A stretch of DNA of 64,000 nt from Limnobacter thiooxidans (GTDB taxonomy: Bacteria; Pseudomonadota; Gammaproteobacteria; Burkholderiales; Burkholderiaceae_B): the NCBI RefSeq assembly GCF_036323495.1, contig NZ_AP028947.1, positions 2,852,001 through 2,916,000 on the forward strand. Direction: 5' to 3'. The notes beneath the pieces are model-generated. The model was not told the origin of the DNA and made no database searches. It saw only the letters and a list, made by a program, of their open reading frames with translations. The translations under genes and the position numbers were made by a program. The stretch's first letter is position 1. Each line of letters begins with the position of its first letter. Positions 8,867 through 18,402 of the stretch are shown here, in pieces.

Positions 8867-8991
8867 TGTGCCTCCGTGTCGCAACCATTGAATATGGCTT
8901 CAATTTATTACCAAAGGTCGTCGCTCGGTGCCGCAAATACACGCATAAAAACAAGGCAGATCTTGTTTTAGACGGTTAAATTGCAAAATTA

Positions 8992-9021
8992 TTGACACAA
9001 TGTCAACGGCTGTACTACGAT
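8992..9021 (+). promoter_or_regulatory. Candidate promoter and TetR operator of the efflux operon
   Basis: TTGACA-CAA-TGTCAA (8992-9006) is a perfect 6-bp inverted repeat whose left half is also a consensus -35 box. TACGAT (9016-9021) is a plausible -10 box at 18-base spacing, which would put the transcript start at or within a base or two of the tetR ATG (9029). A repressor on this palindrome would block RNA polymerase, the usual autorepression layout of TetR genes. Confidence 0.5.
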
Positions 9022-9028
9022 CCAATCC

Positions 9029-9694
9029 ATGAACTATTTAAATGAACGTCGTGAAGAGGAAAAGGAACGCCGTCGGGAAGAAATTCTTGATGCGGCTGAA
9101 CTGGTTTTCTCTGAAAAAGGTTTTGATGCTGCAACCATGGATCAGGTTGCGCGCAAGGCTAGGGTTTCGCGCGCGCTGGTGTATGTCTACTTCAAAGACA
9201 AAATGGCACTACAACTGGCTATTTGCCTGCGGGGACTGGGCATACTGCGCGGGCTGTTCGAGCAGGCTCGGACAACACACAACACGGGTGCTGATCAGAT
9301 TCGCGCAATCGGACATACCTACATGAAATTTGCGCAAGACTACCCCACGCATTTCGCTGTGCTATCAAGGTTTGAAGCTTCTCCCCATGAAATTGTGGAA
9401 GGTGACCCCTGCTGCTTCACCATGGACATGATTCAGGCGGGTCAGCAGGTTCATGAGGAAATGGTACTTGCCTTGGTCAAGGGAATGGCAGACAAATCGC
9501 TGCGCGGCGATCTCGAAAATCTGATGCAGATTTCAATCACCCTGTGGGGATTCACCCACGGCACCATTCAATTGGCACAGACCAAAAACAATTTCATGAC
9601 CACCATGGGGATATCAAAAGAATCATTCATGAACCAGGCCGTTGAACTGGTCATGCAATCATTGATCAACCGCACAGGCGGAGGCAAAAAATGA
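9029..9694 (+). CDS. TetR-family transcriptional regulator
   Basis: The 221-residue protein has a standard N-terminal helix-turn-helix (about 17-63; ILDAAELVFSEKGFDAATMDQVA, SRALVYVYFKDK) and a variable ligand-binding C-terminal domain with a Cys-Cys pair (GDPCCF). It overlaps the TolC-like gene by four bases. It is predicted to repress this operon until an efflux substrate binds. No Shine-Dalgarno sequence precedes the ATG, which agrees with a leaderless or near-leaderless message. Confidence 0.9.
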   Translation: MNYLNERREEEKERRREEILDAAELVFSEKGFDAATMDQVARKARVSRALVYVYFKDKMALQLAICLRGLGILRGLFEQARTTHNTGADQIRAIGHTYMKFAQDYPTHFAVLSRFEASPHEIVEGDPCCFTMDMIQAGQQVHEEMVLALVKGMADKSLRGDLENLMQISITLWGFTHGTIQLAQTKNNFMTTMGISKESFMNQAVELVMQSLINRTGGGKK

Positions 9695-11145
9695 ACCGAA
9701 TTCAATGCACAGGCGCCCATCAACATGGCGCTTTTTTTTATCGATTATTTGACACCTGTCTAGTCAGTACACTGCTGTTGATCGGTCTGAATAATCCACT
9801 TACGGTGTCAGCATCCCCCCCTTTGGAAAACTACCTGCGGGAAGCTGTGGCCAACAACCCAGGCCTGGCCCAAGCCAGCTTTGAGGTGGAAGCCGAACGC
9901 CAAAGGCTGGCCAACCTGCGCGCGCAGTTTTACCCAACTCTGGCTTTGCAGGCACGTGCCACAGTGGCAGAAGGGGGGCGCACCATCGACTTCCCGGCAG
10001 GCGACTTGCTCAACCCTGTGTATGCCGCCCTGAATGCGCAAGCAGGCCCACCTGCCCGTTTCCCAACGGTTGAAAACCAGTCAATCCCCCTGCTTCGCCC
10101 AACCGAACAGGACACCCGACTGATTGTGCGGGGCCCGATCTATCAACCCGTACTGAACAAACAGGTTCAAGCGCTCACCCAATCCGTCAGTGCGCAGGAA
10201 GCCGCTCGACTCCAAGTGAAAGAGGAACTGGTGCGCGACCTTCAAACAGCGTACTGGCAGTTTGCCCAAGCCAATTCGCGCATTGCCATTCTTCAGGCAA
10301 GCCTGCGCACATTGCAGGAAAACGAACGCATCAACACGGTGCGCTACAAGGCGGGTGAAACAACACTGGATGCCCCCAAACGCGCCCAGGCTGAAACCCT
10401 GGAAGTGCAAGTGGCCCTTCGCGAGGCACAAACCCAAGCCTTGTTGGCACGGGAATACTTCAACCTGCTTCGTTATTCCCCCAACAACAGCCCCGTCGAA
10501 CTGCCCGCTGAAGAGTTGACCGCGCAAACTCTGGAAAGCCTGCTGGATGAACTTACTCCCAAATCACCTGGCAGCACTCCTGCACCCGAATTGACAAGGC
10601 TTGAAAGCAGCCTCGCTGCACAACGCGCGCAACTGGAGGCCAGTCGTGCCAGCTACAAACCCACACTGGGGTATTCCATTGAAGGGGGCTACCAGGGCCG
10701 AGACTACAACACCGGTCCAAACACCGGGTTTGCCAGCGCGTCTGTGGTGTTGAACTGGACATTGGCCGATGCGGGCCTACGCAGCAGCGAAGTAGCCCGC
10801 AGCCAGGCACAAGTACACGCACTCGAAGCGAGAACGCGGCAAGTCAACCGGCAACTGCAACTGGCCAAATTGCAAGCCCGTGAAAACCTGATGGTGTCAC
10901 TGGACAACATTCAGGCCCGAATGGCCCAGCAAGCCGCATCAGAGGAAAGCCTGCGCATCAATGAACGCAAACGCGATTCCGGCGAAACAACTCAGGTGGA
11001 ATTTTTGAGTGCCGAACAAATCGCCATGCGTGCTCGCCTCGGTTTGGCAACCGCCGTGTACCAGGCCCGAATAGACCATGCCATTTGGCAATACAACAAC
11101 AGAATCATTCCAGAGCCAAGCCCACAGGAAGGAGCTCAACCATGA
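9691..11145 (+). CDS. TolC-family outer-membrane efflux protein
   Basis: The 484-residue protein starts with an export signal (hydrophobic LVSTLLLIGLNNPLTVSA, about 30-47) and then has two outer-membrane efflux protein repeats with long alpha-helical heptads (EAVANNPGLAQASFEVEAERQRL; RLESSLAAQRAQLEASRASYKP). Such trimers form the outer-membrane duct and periplasmic tunnel for RND pumps. It overlaps tetR and the adaptor gene by four bases on each side, so the operon is tightly coupled. The N-terminus is unusually long before the hydrophobic core. Confidence 0.9.
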   Translation: MNRIQCTGAHQHGAFFYRLFDTCLVSTLLLIGLNNPLTVSASPPLENYLREAVANNPGLAQASFEVEAERQRLANLRAQFYPTLALQARATVAEGGRTIDFPAGDLLNPVYAALNAQAGPPARFPTVENQSIPLLRPTEQDTRLIVRGPIYQPVLNKQVQALTQSVSAQEAARLQVKEELVRDLQTAYWQFAQANSRIAILQASLRTLQENERINTVRYKAGETTLDAPKRAQAETLEVQVALREAQTQALLAREYFNLLRYSPNNSPVELPAEELTAQTLESLLDELTPKSPGSTPAPELTRLESSLAAQRAQLEASRASYKPTLGYSIEGGYQGRDYNTGPNTGFASASVVLNWTLADAGLRSSEVARSQAQVHALEARTRQVNRQLQLAKLQARENLMVSLDNIQARMAQQAASEESLRINERKRDSGETTQVEFLSAEQIAMRARLGLATAVYQARIDHAIWQYNNRIIPEPSPQEGAQP

Positions 11146-12188
11146 AACCTCTCGTACTAGTCCCTGTTCTTTCCCTGCTGGTCCTCACCGCATGCGGCCC
11201 AAGTACACCTGAACAAGCACCTGCCGTTGAATACCGTCTGGTGAAAGCAGCAGCCGTCGAAAGCGGGCCAGCAGCCGACCTGATTGAAGTGCCAGGAATT
11301 GGCGCCTTCCGGGATGAAACACGACTCAGCTTCAAAGTGGGTGGTGTGATTGAACGCGTCAGTGTGCGTGAAGGCGAAAGTGTTGAAAAGGGTCAGCGAC
11401 TCGGAGCGCTCAACAAACAGGATGTGGATGCTGCAGTCAGCCAGGCCAGTGCGAATTTCGACAAAGCCCAGCGTGATCTCGTTCGGGGTCGCCTGCTGCG
11501 TGAACAGGAGGTAATCCCCAAAGTACAACTGGACAACCTGGAAACAGCTGCACAGGCAGCACGGGCCCAGCTCACACAGGCCCGGTTTGCAAGCCAGACA
11601 GCGGAAATCACAGCCCCTGCCAGCGGCTTGGTGCTGAAGCGTTACGCTCAGGTGGGCGAAGTGGTTTCCCCGGGCCAACCAATATTACTTGTTGGCAGCA
11701 AAAGCAGTGGTTTTGTAATGAAAGCAAGTCTGACCGATAGGCAGGCCGTGCACATGCAATTGGGCAAAAAAGCTGAAGTGGAATTCGATGCACTACCCGG
11801 CACAAGCTGGCCAGGTAAAGTGATTGAACTGAGCCAGGCTGCAGACCCGTCCACGGGTACTTATGGCGTGCTGATCGCGGTGGACACCACCGCCCATGAA
11901 GGCATCAACCTGCTTTCCGGCATGCAGGGCCGGGCGCGTATTGAACCCACCAACTTTACCGGCACACGCAGCTACGTACCCATTGAAGCCGTCGTTGAGG
12001 GCGACAACAAATCAGCCTGGCTTTTCACGGTGCAAGCCGACAACACAGTGAAGCGTCAATCTGTGCAGGTGGCTTTTATCAGTGGGAACCGTATTGCCCT
12101 GCAAGACACACTGCCCGAAGGAACACGCGTGGCCAGCACTGGGGCTGCCTACCTGCAAGACGGTGAAACCGTCAAAGTGCAGGAGTAA
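11142..12188 (+). CDS. RND efflux periplasmic adaptor lipoprotein
   Basis: The ATG at 11142 has the site AGGAAGGAG and overlaps the tolC-like stop. The 348-residue product has a lipoprotein signal with lipobox LTAC (Cys18). It then has the membrane-fusion protein order of half-lipoyl (KVGGVIERVSVREGESVEKGQ), alpha-hairpin (about 95-145), second lipoyl half (EITAPASGLVLKRYAQVGEVV), beta-barrel and proximal domain. It should bridge the inner-membrane pump and the TolC-like duct. Confidence 0.92.
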   Translation: MKPLVLVPVLSLLVLTACGPSTPEQAPAVEYRLVKAAAVESGPAADLIEVPGIGAFRDETRLSFKVGGVIERVSVREGESVEKGQRLGALNKQDVDAAVSQASANFDKAQRDLVRGRLLREQEVIPKVQLDNLETAAQAARAQLTQARFASQTAEITAPASGLVLKRYAQVGEVVSPGQPILLVGSKSSGFVMKASLTDRQAVHMQLGKKAEVEFDALPGTSWPGKVIELSQAADPSTGTYGVLIAVDTTAHEGINLLSGMQGRARIEPTNFTGTRSYVPIEAVVEGDNKSAWLFTVQADNTVKRQSVQVAFISGNRIALQDTLPEGTRVASTGAAYLQDGETVKVQE

Positions 12189-12193
12189 GCACC

Positions 12194-15100
12194 ATGAAAC
12201 TGTCTGACTTCTCCATCAAGAATTACCAGTTTACGCTGGTGATTTTTTTCCTGCTAAGCGCCATCGGCATCAGCGCCTACCAGAACATTCCAAGAACGGA
12301 AGACCCCTACTTCGACATCAGCGCATTTCGAATCAACGTTCTGTATCCAGGAGCCGATCCGCGTGAAATGGAACAGCAAGTCGCCAAGCCCATTGAAGAT
12401 GCACTTCGAAGCCTGGACGACTTGAAGGAAATGCTGTCAACGTCGCGTAACAGCGGTGGCGTGGTATTTGTCCGCTTCAATGCAGAGGTGGATGTCGACA
12501 AGAAATTTGACGAAGTGAATCGCGAGCTGAACAGCATTCGTGACAAGCTGCCCGCGGGCATACAAAAGCTGGAAATCGAACGGATCAACCCCGGCTTTAC
12601 CAACATCATTCAATACTCGCTGGTGTCGGAAACTGCCAGCTATGCCGATTTGGCCAACTACGCAGAAGACTTGTCAGAAGCATTTGAACGCATTTCATCG
12701 GTGCGCGAAAGCGAAAGCAGGGCTTATCCGGAACAACAGGTTCGCGTCACCCTGAACTTCAAAAAGCTGGCTGAACTGGGTATTCAAGCCAGTGACGTGG
12801 CCCGTGTCATAGAAGGTGAGTCATTGAACATACCCGGTGGCCCGGTGGAGCAAGGCGGCCGCCTGTTGAATGTGCAAACGTCCGGGCAATACCGCAGCGT
12901 GGAAGAAATTCGAAACACTGTGATTGCCGGTACCGGCGCAGGGGGTGAACTGGGTGGTCGGCTGATCCGTGTCGGCGACATTGCCGATGTTCAATGGGAC
13001 TATGAAAACCAGGAAGTGATGGCCCGCTTCAATGGCCAGCGTGCCGTGTTTGTCACAGCCAACCAGAAAGACGAACGCAATATTTTCGTGACCCAAAAAG
13101 CACTGGAAGAAACGGCCAATGAGTTTGAAAAAACACTGCCCCCCAACATCAAACTGGAACGGGGCTTTGAACAATACAAAAACGTTGAACAACGCATTGA
13201 CCGCCTGACTTTCGACTTTGCACTGGCTGTGATGCTGGTGTTGATCACCCTGCTGCCCTTGGGCTTGCGCGCGGCTGGCATTGTGATGGTATCGGTTCCC
13301 CTGTCACTGCTGACAGGTCTTGCCTGCATGTATTACGCAGGCTTTTCCTTGAACCAGCTTTCAATTGCAGGCCTTGTGGTGGCGCTTGGTTTGCTGGTCG
13401 ACGATTCGATTGTGGTGATTGAAAACATTGCCCGCTACCTGCGCATGGGGCACAGCCGGGTTGAGGCAGCCAAGTTGGCGACACGGCAAATTTCACTGGC
13501 CGTGGTCGGTTGTACCGCCACCTTGCTGTTTGCATTCCTGCCCCTGCTGATGCTGCCTGACAACGCCGGAAAATTCATTCGCTCCCTGCCAGTTGCGGTG
13601 GTCTTCACCGTGATCGCCTCGCTGTTTGTGGCGCTGACCATCATTCCATTTCTGGCCAGTCGTGTACTGAAAAAAGACGAGAACGAGCATGGCAACATCG
13701 TGCTTCAAAAGCTGATGGGGCTGATCGACAGAATTTACACGCCCCTGTTGCACCGCGCCTTGCAAACACCGAAAACTGTCGTGGCCGCGTCCTTGGTGCT
13801 GTTTGTAGCAAGCCTGGGTTTGGCACCCTTGATGGGCATGTCACTGTTTCCCAAAGCGAACACACCGCAGTTTGTGATCGAGGTGAGCTTACCCCCTGGC
13901 TCCAGCCTGACAGCCACCGACAGCGTGATAAAACAGGTTGAAGACAAGTTGACCAGGTTCGATGAAATTACTGCGGTCATGGCCACGGTTGGCCAAGGCA
14001 ATCCGCAAATTTATTACAACGTGTTTCAACAGGACAAACAATCCAACGTGGGTGAATTGTTTGTTCAACTCAAGGCTTATGACGACGACACGCCGAAACT
14101 TCTGGATGACATTCGTCATGAATTGAAACAGATTCCCGGGGCCAATCTGATTGTCCGCGAATTTGAAAATGGCCCGCCAGTGGATGCACCCATCGGCATT
14201 CGTTTGGTTGGCCCTGAAATTGAAACCCTGCGAGACCTTTCCGCACAGGTTGAACGCATCATGCTGAACAACCCCGGCACCCAGAACGTGGACAACCCGC
14301 AGCGCACGGGCCGCAGCGACCTGCGCTTGAAGGTGAATTTCGAGAAGGCTGGTTTGTTGGGCGTGAATTCCGCACAATTGGACCAGGCTGTTCGACTGGC
14401 CATTGCAGGCAAGTTTGCGGGCGAAATTCGCCAAAGCGATGGCGATGCCTACACCATCAGCGTACGTGGTCCTGCTGGTGAACGCAGCAGCCTGGACGCA
14501 CTGGACGATTTCCATGTCATTTCACGCAATGGCCAGGCTGTGCCACTGACCCAACTCACCACGCTGGAACTGGACAGCAACATCAACAGCATCTATCGCT
14601 TTGACCGGGAACGTGCTGTGTTGCTGACCGCCTACACCCGCACCGGCTACAACACTGAAAAAGTCAGCCAGGAAATTGCGCGACAAATTGACGAAATGGG
14701 TCTGCCCACGGGTTACCGCTACAAAATGGCGGGCGAAGTCAAAAGTCGTGAAGAAAGTTTTGCTGGTTTCGGTACCGCCATCCTGATCACGGTGTTCGGC
14801 ATTCTCGCCATTCTGGTGCTTGAATTTGGCAGTTTCAGAAGCACGTTGATTGTGCTGTTCGTGATTCCCCTCGGTGTCACCGGTGGCATGGTGACCTTGT
14901 TCCTCACGGGCAATTCGCTCAGCTTTACAGCGGTTATCGGTTTCATCGCGCTGATCGGGATTGAAATCAAAAACTCGATTTTGCTGGTGGACTTCACCAA
15001 TCAACTGCGTGAAGAAGGCAAAGAGCTGGATGAATCCATCGAAGAAGCAGGACGCATCCGCTTCCTTCCGATTTTGCTGACCAGTGCCACCGCCGTGGGT

Positions 15101-15250
15101 GGTCTGTTGCCACTGGCGCTGCAAGGGGGTGGGCTTTACTCACCAATGGCTTGGGTCATTATTGGCGGGTTGATTTCATCGACTTTCATTGGCAGGCTTG
15201 TTACCCCCGTGTTGTACAAACTGTTGCCACCCGACCTTCAGGCCAAATAA
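12194..15250 (+). CDS. RND multidrug efflux pump, inner-membrane subunit
   Basis: The 1018-residue protein has the full RND layout of 12 membrane helices and two large periplasmic loops. It starts MKLSDFSIKNYQFTL, has the fourth-helix proton-relay aspartates in LGLLVDDSIVVIE (about residue 402), and the second-half motif IGIEIKNSILLVDF. It exchanges protons for export of hydrophobic compounds with the two upstream proteins. The substrate is not predictable; sequence style is closer to the broad HAE1/MexK-like group than to AcrB itself. A terminator follows at once. Confidence 0.93.
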   Translation: MKLSDFSIKNYQFTLVIFFLLSAIGISAYQNIPRTEDPYFDISAFRINVLYPGADPREMEQQVAKPIEDALRSLDDLKEMLSTSRNSGGVVFVRFNAEVDVDKKFDEVNRELNSIRDKLPAGIQKLEIERINPGFTNIIQYSLVSETASYADLANYAEDLSEAFERISSVRESESRAYPEQQVRVTLNFKKLAELGIQASDVARVIEGESLNIPGGPVEQGGRLLNVQTSGQYRSVEEIRNTVIAGTGAGGELGGRLIRVGDIADVQWDYENQEVMARFNGQRAVFVTANQKDERNIFVTQKALEETANEFEKTLPPNIKLERGFEQYKNVEQRIDRLTFDFALAVMLVLITLLPLGLRAAGIVMVSVPLSLLTGLACMYYAGFSLNQLSIAGLVVALGLLVDDSIVVIENIARYLRMGHSRVEAAKLATRQISLAVVGCTATLLFAFLPLLMLPDNAGKFIRSLPVAVVFTVIASLFVALTIIPFLASRVLKKDENEHGNIVLQKLMGLIDRIYTPLLHRALQTPKTVVAASLVLFVASLGLAPLMGMSLFPKANTPQFVIEVSLPPGSSLTATDSVIKQVEDKLTRFDEITAVMATVGQGNPQIYYNVFQQDKQSNVGELFVQLKAYDDDTPKLLDDIRHELKQIPGANLIVREFENGPPVDAPIGIRLVGPEIETLRDLSAQVERIMLNNPGTQNVDNPQRTGRSDLRLKVNFEKAGLLGVNSAQLDQAVRLAIAGKFAGEIRQSDGDAYTISVRGPAGERSSLDALDDFHVISRNGQAVPLTQLTTLELDSNINSIYRFDRERAVLLTAYTRTGYNTEKVSQEIARQIDEMGLPTGYRYKMAGEVKSREESFAGFGTAILITVFGILAILVLEFGSFRSTLIVLFVIPLGVTGGMVTLFLTGNSLSFTAVIGFIALIGIEIKNSILLVDFTNQLREEGKELDESIEEAGRIRFLPILLTSATAVGGLLPLALQGGGLYSPMAWVIIGGLISSTFIGRLVTPVLYKLLPPDLQAK

Positions 15251-15267
15251 GTAAATCTGAAAAAACC

Positions 15268-15290
15268 AACCCCGCAAATGCGGGGTTTCC
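15268..15290 (+). terminator. Rho-independent terminator of the efflux operon
   Basis: AACCCCGC (15268-15275) pairs perfectly with GCGGGGTT (15280-15287) across AAAT. The T tail is short and interrupted. Confidence 0.7.
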
Positions 15291-15376
15291 TCGTTGTGTA
15301 GAACGGAACCTTGTGTGGAACTTTCCACCCCGTGCTTCCAGGATAGGTGCTCGACCATCACCTTCTGGAGCCCTAC

Positions 15377-17032
15377 GTGAGCACCCTTGCACAATTCTCA
15401 ACCCCTGCCAATGTTCAAGATTTTTCAAACCCTGCACAGCAGGCACTAATGAACACCGCCTGGAGTGGCAATGTCAATCGCTGGGTAGAGGCTTCTTTGG
15501 TGGGCGATGTGTGGGACTTGGTCAACTACGGCCCTCGGCCGGCTTTCTACAACCCACTGACCACAGACGTGCCCGCCATTGCGGCCAACGCAGCCATTCC
15601 CTGGCAAGCTTTTCCCGGGCGAATTTCTGCCCTGTTTTCCAACAATTCGAACGACTGGTTTGAATGGGCCGACAACGGCGTGACCCAACAGGTCACCACC
15701 GACCTGTGCACCCAGCAATCCATCACGCCAATTCCTTACCCGCCCACTGGCCCGCGCGGTTGGCAAGATGAATACTGCGAGTGGAGCGTGCAGCGCAACA
15801 GCAACAACCAGATCACCAGCGTCATGTTCACTTGCGAGAACCCGGAATACTGGTTCACCTTGTGGGAAGTCAGCCCTGCGCAAGTGCTTGCGCTTTATCA
15901 AAGCCTGGTGAGCCCCAATGTGCAACTGGCCGACTTGTGTGTGCCCAATGTGAATGATCCCATCACCGGTCAGCCCGCCTACAACCCCTTGAACAAGTGG
16001 AATGCCGGCACCCAGACTTTGCCCAATTCGGGCGGTGCGGTTCACTTGACCAGCTCGCCCAACACCCTGGGTGCAGAGTTTGACCTGGCAGCTGCCGCCA
16101 CCATTCCGCGCAGCGTGAATGGTCAGCCAGTGCAATCGGCTTCGCAATTGGTGTGTTGCGCCAAGTACGGCAAAATTGGTCGCCACAGCGACCCCACCAT
16201 TGGTCAAACCGTCAACCAGGTCGTCAATTACACAGCCTCACTGCCGCAGGCACAGGCCACACTGACCAACCCGGTTGGCCTGTACATGCAAACCCCCAAC
16301 TTCACCCAGTACACCACCCCTGATGGCACACCCGCCAGCGAATTCTGGACAGTGGTGCGTGGCGAATTGAAAAACCCGAGCATTCCCGGCGACATTGACC
16401 GAATTCTGCACGCAACATTTGAAGTACCTGCGAGCAAAGGCTACACCGTCAGCGACATTACCATTGCTGGCAGCCCCATTCAGTGGGCTTCACAGATCAC
16501 GAACACGTTCCAGATGTCACTGATGGCCACGGTGTTTGCCAACAGCGGTGTAACGCAAACCGCATTGAGCTGCACATCTCTGAATAACAATCCCAGCGCA
16601 GCCGTGTCAGCCATTCAGGATGCCACTGCCTTTGCCGCCTATCGCAGCATTGAACAACAAATGAATGAACTGCCACTGTCCATTCCCATTCTTGCGTTTC
16701 CATTGGAACCTGGCATGGTGCGAAGCAATGTGGCCCTGATGCTGAATACGGGCGATGCGCCCAGTGGTGGGACTTTCAAGGTGGTGGAGGGAGATGTGGA
16801 CATCCAGGTCACGGGTATGCAATCGGTTGCCGGCATGCAGGTTTACATTGTGACCCTCACTGCTGGCGCGAATGCCAAGCCGGGCGACAAAACCATCCTG
16901 GCCAGCATACCGGGCATGCCATCGAGTCAGCAGGCTGCGATTGGTCTGTTGACAGTGGTCGGGCAACTGAACGGGAAACAATCCAGTTTGGCTGGTCAGG
17001 CTAAACCGTATTTCCGCAAAGGCCGCGCATGA
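15377..17032 (+). CDS. Unrecognised protein, first gene of a two-gene operon with a haem protein
   Basis: I do not recognise this 551-residue protein. I choose the GTG at 15377 because GGAG lies six bases upstream; another GTG at 15347 would add ten residues. It has no clear signal peptide or membrane helix. It is rich in Trp, Asn, Pro and Thr, has several cysteines including LVCCAKYG, and a conserved-looking core (GRHSDPTIGQTVNQVVNY; EFDLAAAATIPRS). The C-terminal 100 residues alternate polar and hydrophobic residues like a beta-sandwich (TFKVVEGDVDIQVTGM). It overlaps the next gene by four bases (ATGA), so both products probably act together, which is hard to square with the absent signal peptide unless export is non-classical. 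Confidence 0.8.
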   Translation: MSTLAQFSTPANVQDFSNPAQQALMNTAWSGNVNRWVEASLVGDVWDLVNYGPRPAFYNPLTTDVPAIAANAAIPWQAFPGRISALFSNNSNDWFEWADNGVTQQVTTDLCTQQSITPIPYPPTGPRGWQDEYCEWSVQRNSNNQITSVMFTCENPEYWFTLWEVSPAQVLALYQSLVSPNVQLADLCVPNVNDPITGQPAYNPLNKWNAGTQTLPNSGGAVHLTSSPNTLGAEFDLAAAATIPRSVNGQPVQSASQLVCCAKYGKIGRHSDPTIGQTVNQVVNYTASLPQAQATLTNPVGLYMQTPNFTQYTTPDGTPASEFWTVVRGELKNPSIPGDIDRILHATFEVPASKGYTVSDITIAGSPIQWASQITNTFQMSLMATVFANSGVTQTALSCTSLNNNPSAAVSAIQDATAFAAYRSIEQQMNELPLSIPILAFPLEPGMVRSNVALMLNTGDAPSGGTFKVVEGDVDIQVTGMQSVAGMQVYIVTLTAGANAKPGDKTILASIPGMPSSQQAAIGLLTVVGQLNGKQSSLAGQAKPYFRKGRA

Positions 17033-18327
17033 ACAAGAGCGCCATTAAGACAACCAAGCCTGCCAGCCTGCGCTTTTCAGTTCTGCTCTCACTTCTTTTG
17101 ACATGCCACGTCGCACAAGCTCAAAGCCCCGTGTGCGGAAGTCCCTTCAACCCAATGCCGGTGTTGCAACCTGTTCTGCCCAGCGCGTCCTTTTCACAAA
17201 GCGACGCTGCTGTGGACTGTTACATGTGGCAAACCTTCATCTACCTGACCTGGCCTGCGAAAGCGGGTCAGGGAGGGCAACCAGATCCCAATGCCTCCTA
17301 TGGCAAAGGTGGCGCAACCGTGTGGGAAACATTCCGACAATTCGATACCGTGTTTTTACCCAATGGGCAAAAACCACTGCCCTGGAATTCGGGCACCCTC
17401 ATGCGCGCCACGAAAAAACCGCGTGTGCTGAAAAACACATCCAAAATGTTCAGGGCGCTTTCAACCGCCGAAAGCACCGCCTTGGACGAAACCCAGCAAG
17501 CCGGTGGTGGCGTGCTGATCGACCAGAACGGGCAAACTGTTTATTACGAAATGTCGATGAATCAAACGGAGTTCAACTATATCACCACCAACACGCTGTA
17601 CGAGGCCAATCAACAAAACGCCTATGCGCAGAACACCGGGATTGTGCTGCCACCTGATTCCATTGAAATCAAGGCGGCCTGGAAAGTGCTCAGCACCCAG
17701 GAGGCCAACGCAACACCACCCCGCTTTCACACTACCCTTGCGCTGCTGCCGAACCAGCCCAAGGCAGTGACCATGGGTTTGGTTGGCTTGCACATCATGG
17801 TGGTGCCTTCTGCCACGAACTTCAATCAGGGCTTCTGGGCTACCTTCAAGCAAGTAGACAATGCACCGCTGGCTGGCGCGGCAGGTCAAGGCCCTTATTC
17901 CTTTTACAACCCGGCCTGCAGCCCTGCCAATTGCCCGGTCAATGTACAAACCAAGGCACCTACACCCACACAAGTGCAACAGGTATTTGACGCACCTCCC
18001 GAAGCACAGGGCGTGAACACCTACATTGCGCAAATGATCGCCTCCAGCAGCACGCCTTCGGCCGTGTGGCAAAACTACCAGTTGATCGACGTGCAATGGC
18101 CCACTTCCCCCCAAAGCATTCAGGGCCCCGGCAAAAAGCCACCCTTGCCCAACGGCACCCCCAACACCAACACCTTGATGAACCCGGTGCTGGAAACATT
18201 TCTGCAACAGCAAAACCTCAGCTGCCTGACCTGCCATACCGGGGCCAGCACCGCCAAAGCACAAGGATTTCCTGGGTTTACAAGCGGCTACAGCTTTTTG
18301 TTCGGTCATGCCAAGCCCAGTCAGTGA
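17029..18327 (+). CDS. Secreted protein with a single C-terminal CXXCH haem motif
   Basis: The 432-residue protein has a Sec signal peptide (hydrophobic about 14-27, cleavage near AQA-QS) and then a domain beginning with Cys-containing segments (SPVCGSPF, AAVDCYMWQTFIYLTWPA). One haem c attachment site, CLTCHTG, lies near residues 399-403, only about 30 residues from the end. Only one CXXCH is present, and no diagnostic distal Met motif stands out. A role as a periplasmic electron carrier or haem enzyme is inferred from the motif. It is translationally coupled to the upstream unknown gene. Confidence 0.8.
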   Translation: MNKSAIKTTKPASLRFSVLLSLLLTCHVAQAQSPVCGSPFNPMPVLQPVLPSASFSQSDAAVDCYMWQTFIYLTWPAKAGQGGQPDPNASYGKGGATVWETFRQFDTVFLPNGQKPLPWNSGTLMRATKKPRVLKNTSKMFRALSTAESTALDETQQAGGGVLIDQNGQTVYYEMSMNQTEFNYITTNTLYEANQQNAYAQNTGIVLPPDSIEIKAAWKVLSTQEANATPPRFHTTLALLPNQPKAVTMGLVGLHIMVVPSATNFNQGFWATFKQVDNAPLAGAAGQGPYSFYNPACSPANCPVNVQTKAPTPTQVQQVFDAPPEAQGVNTYIAQMIASSSTPSAVWQNYQLIDVQWPTSPQSIQGPGKKPPLPNGTPNTNTLMNPVLETFLQQQNLSCLTCHTGASTAKAQGFPGFTSGYSFLFGHAKPSQ

Positions 18328-18402
18328 GCGCTGACAATTCATGGTGAGTCCAGTTGAATTGGCCTACAATACGGGCTAATTAAACAAGGACTTACCGCAA
18401 TC

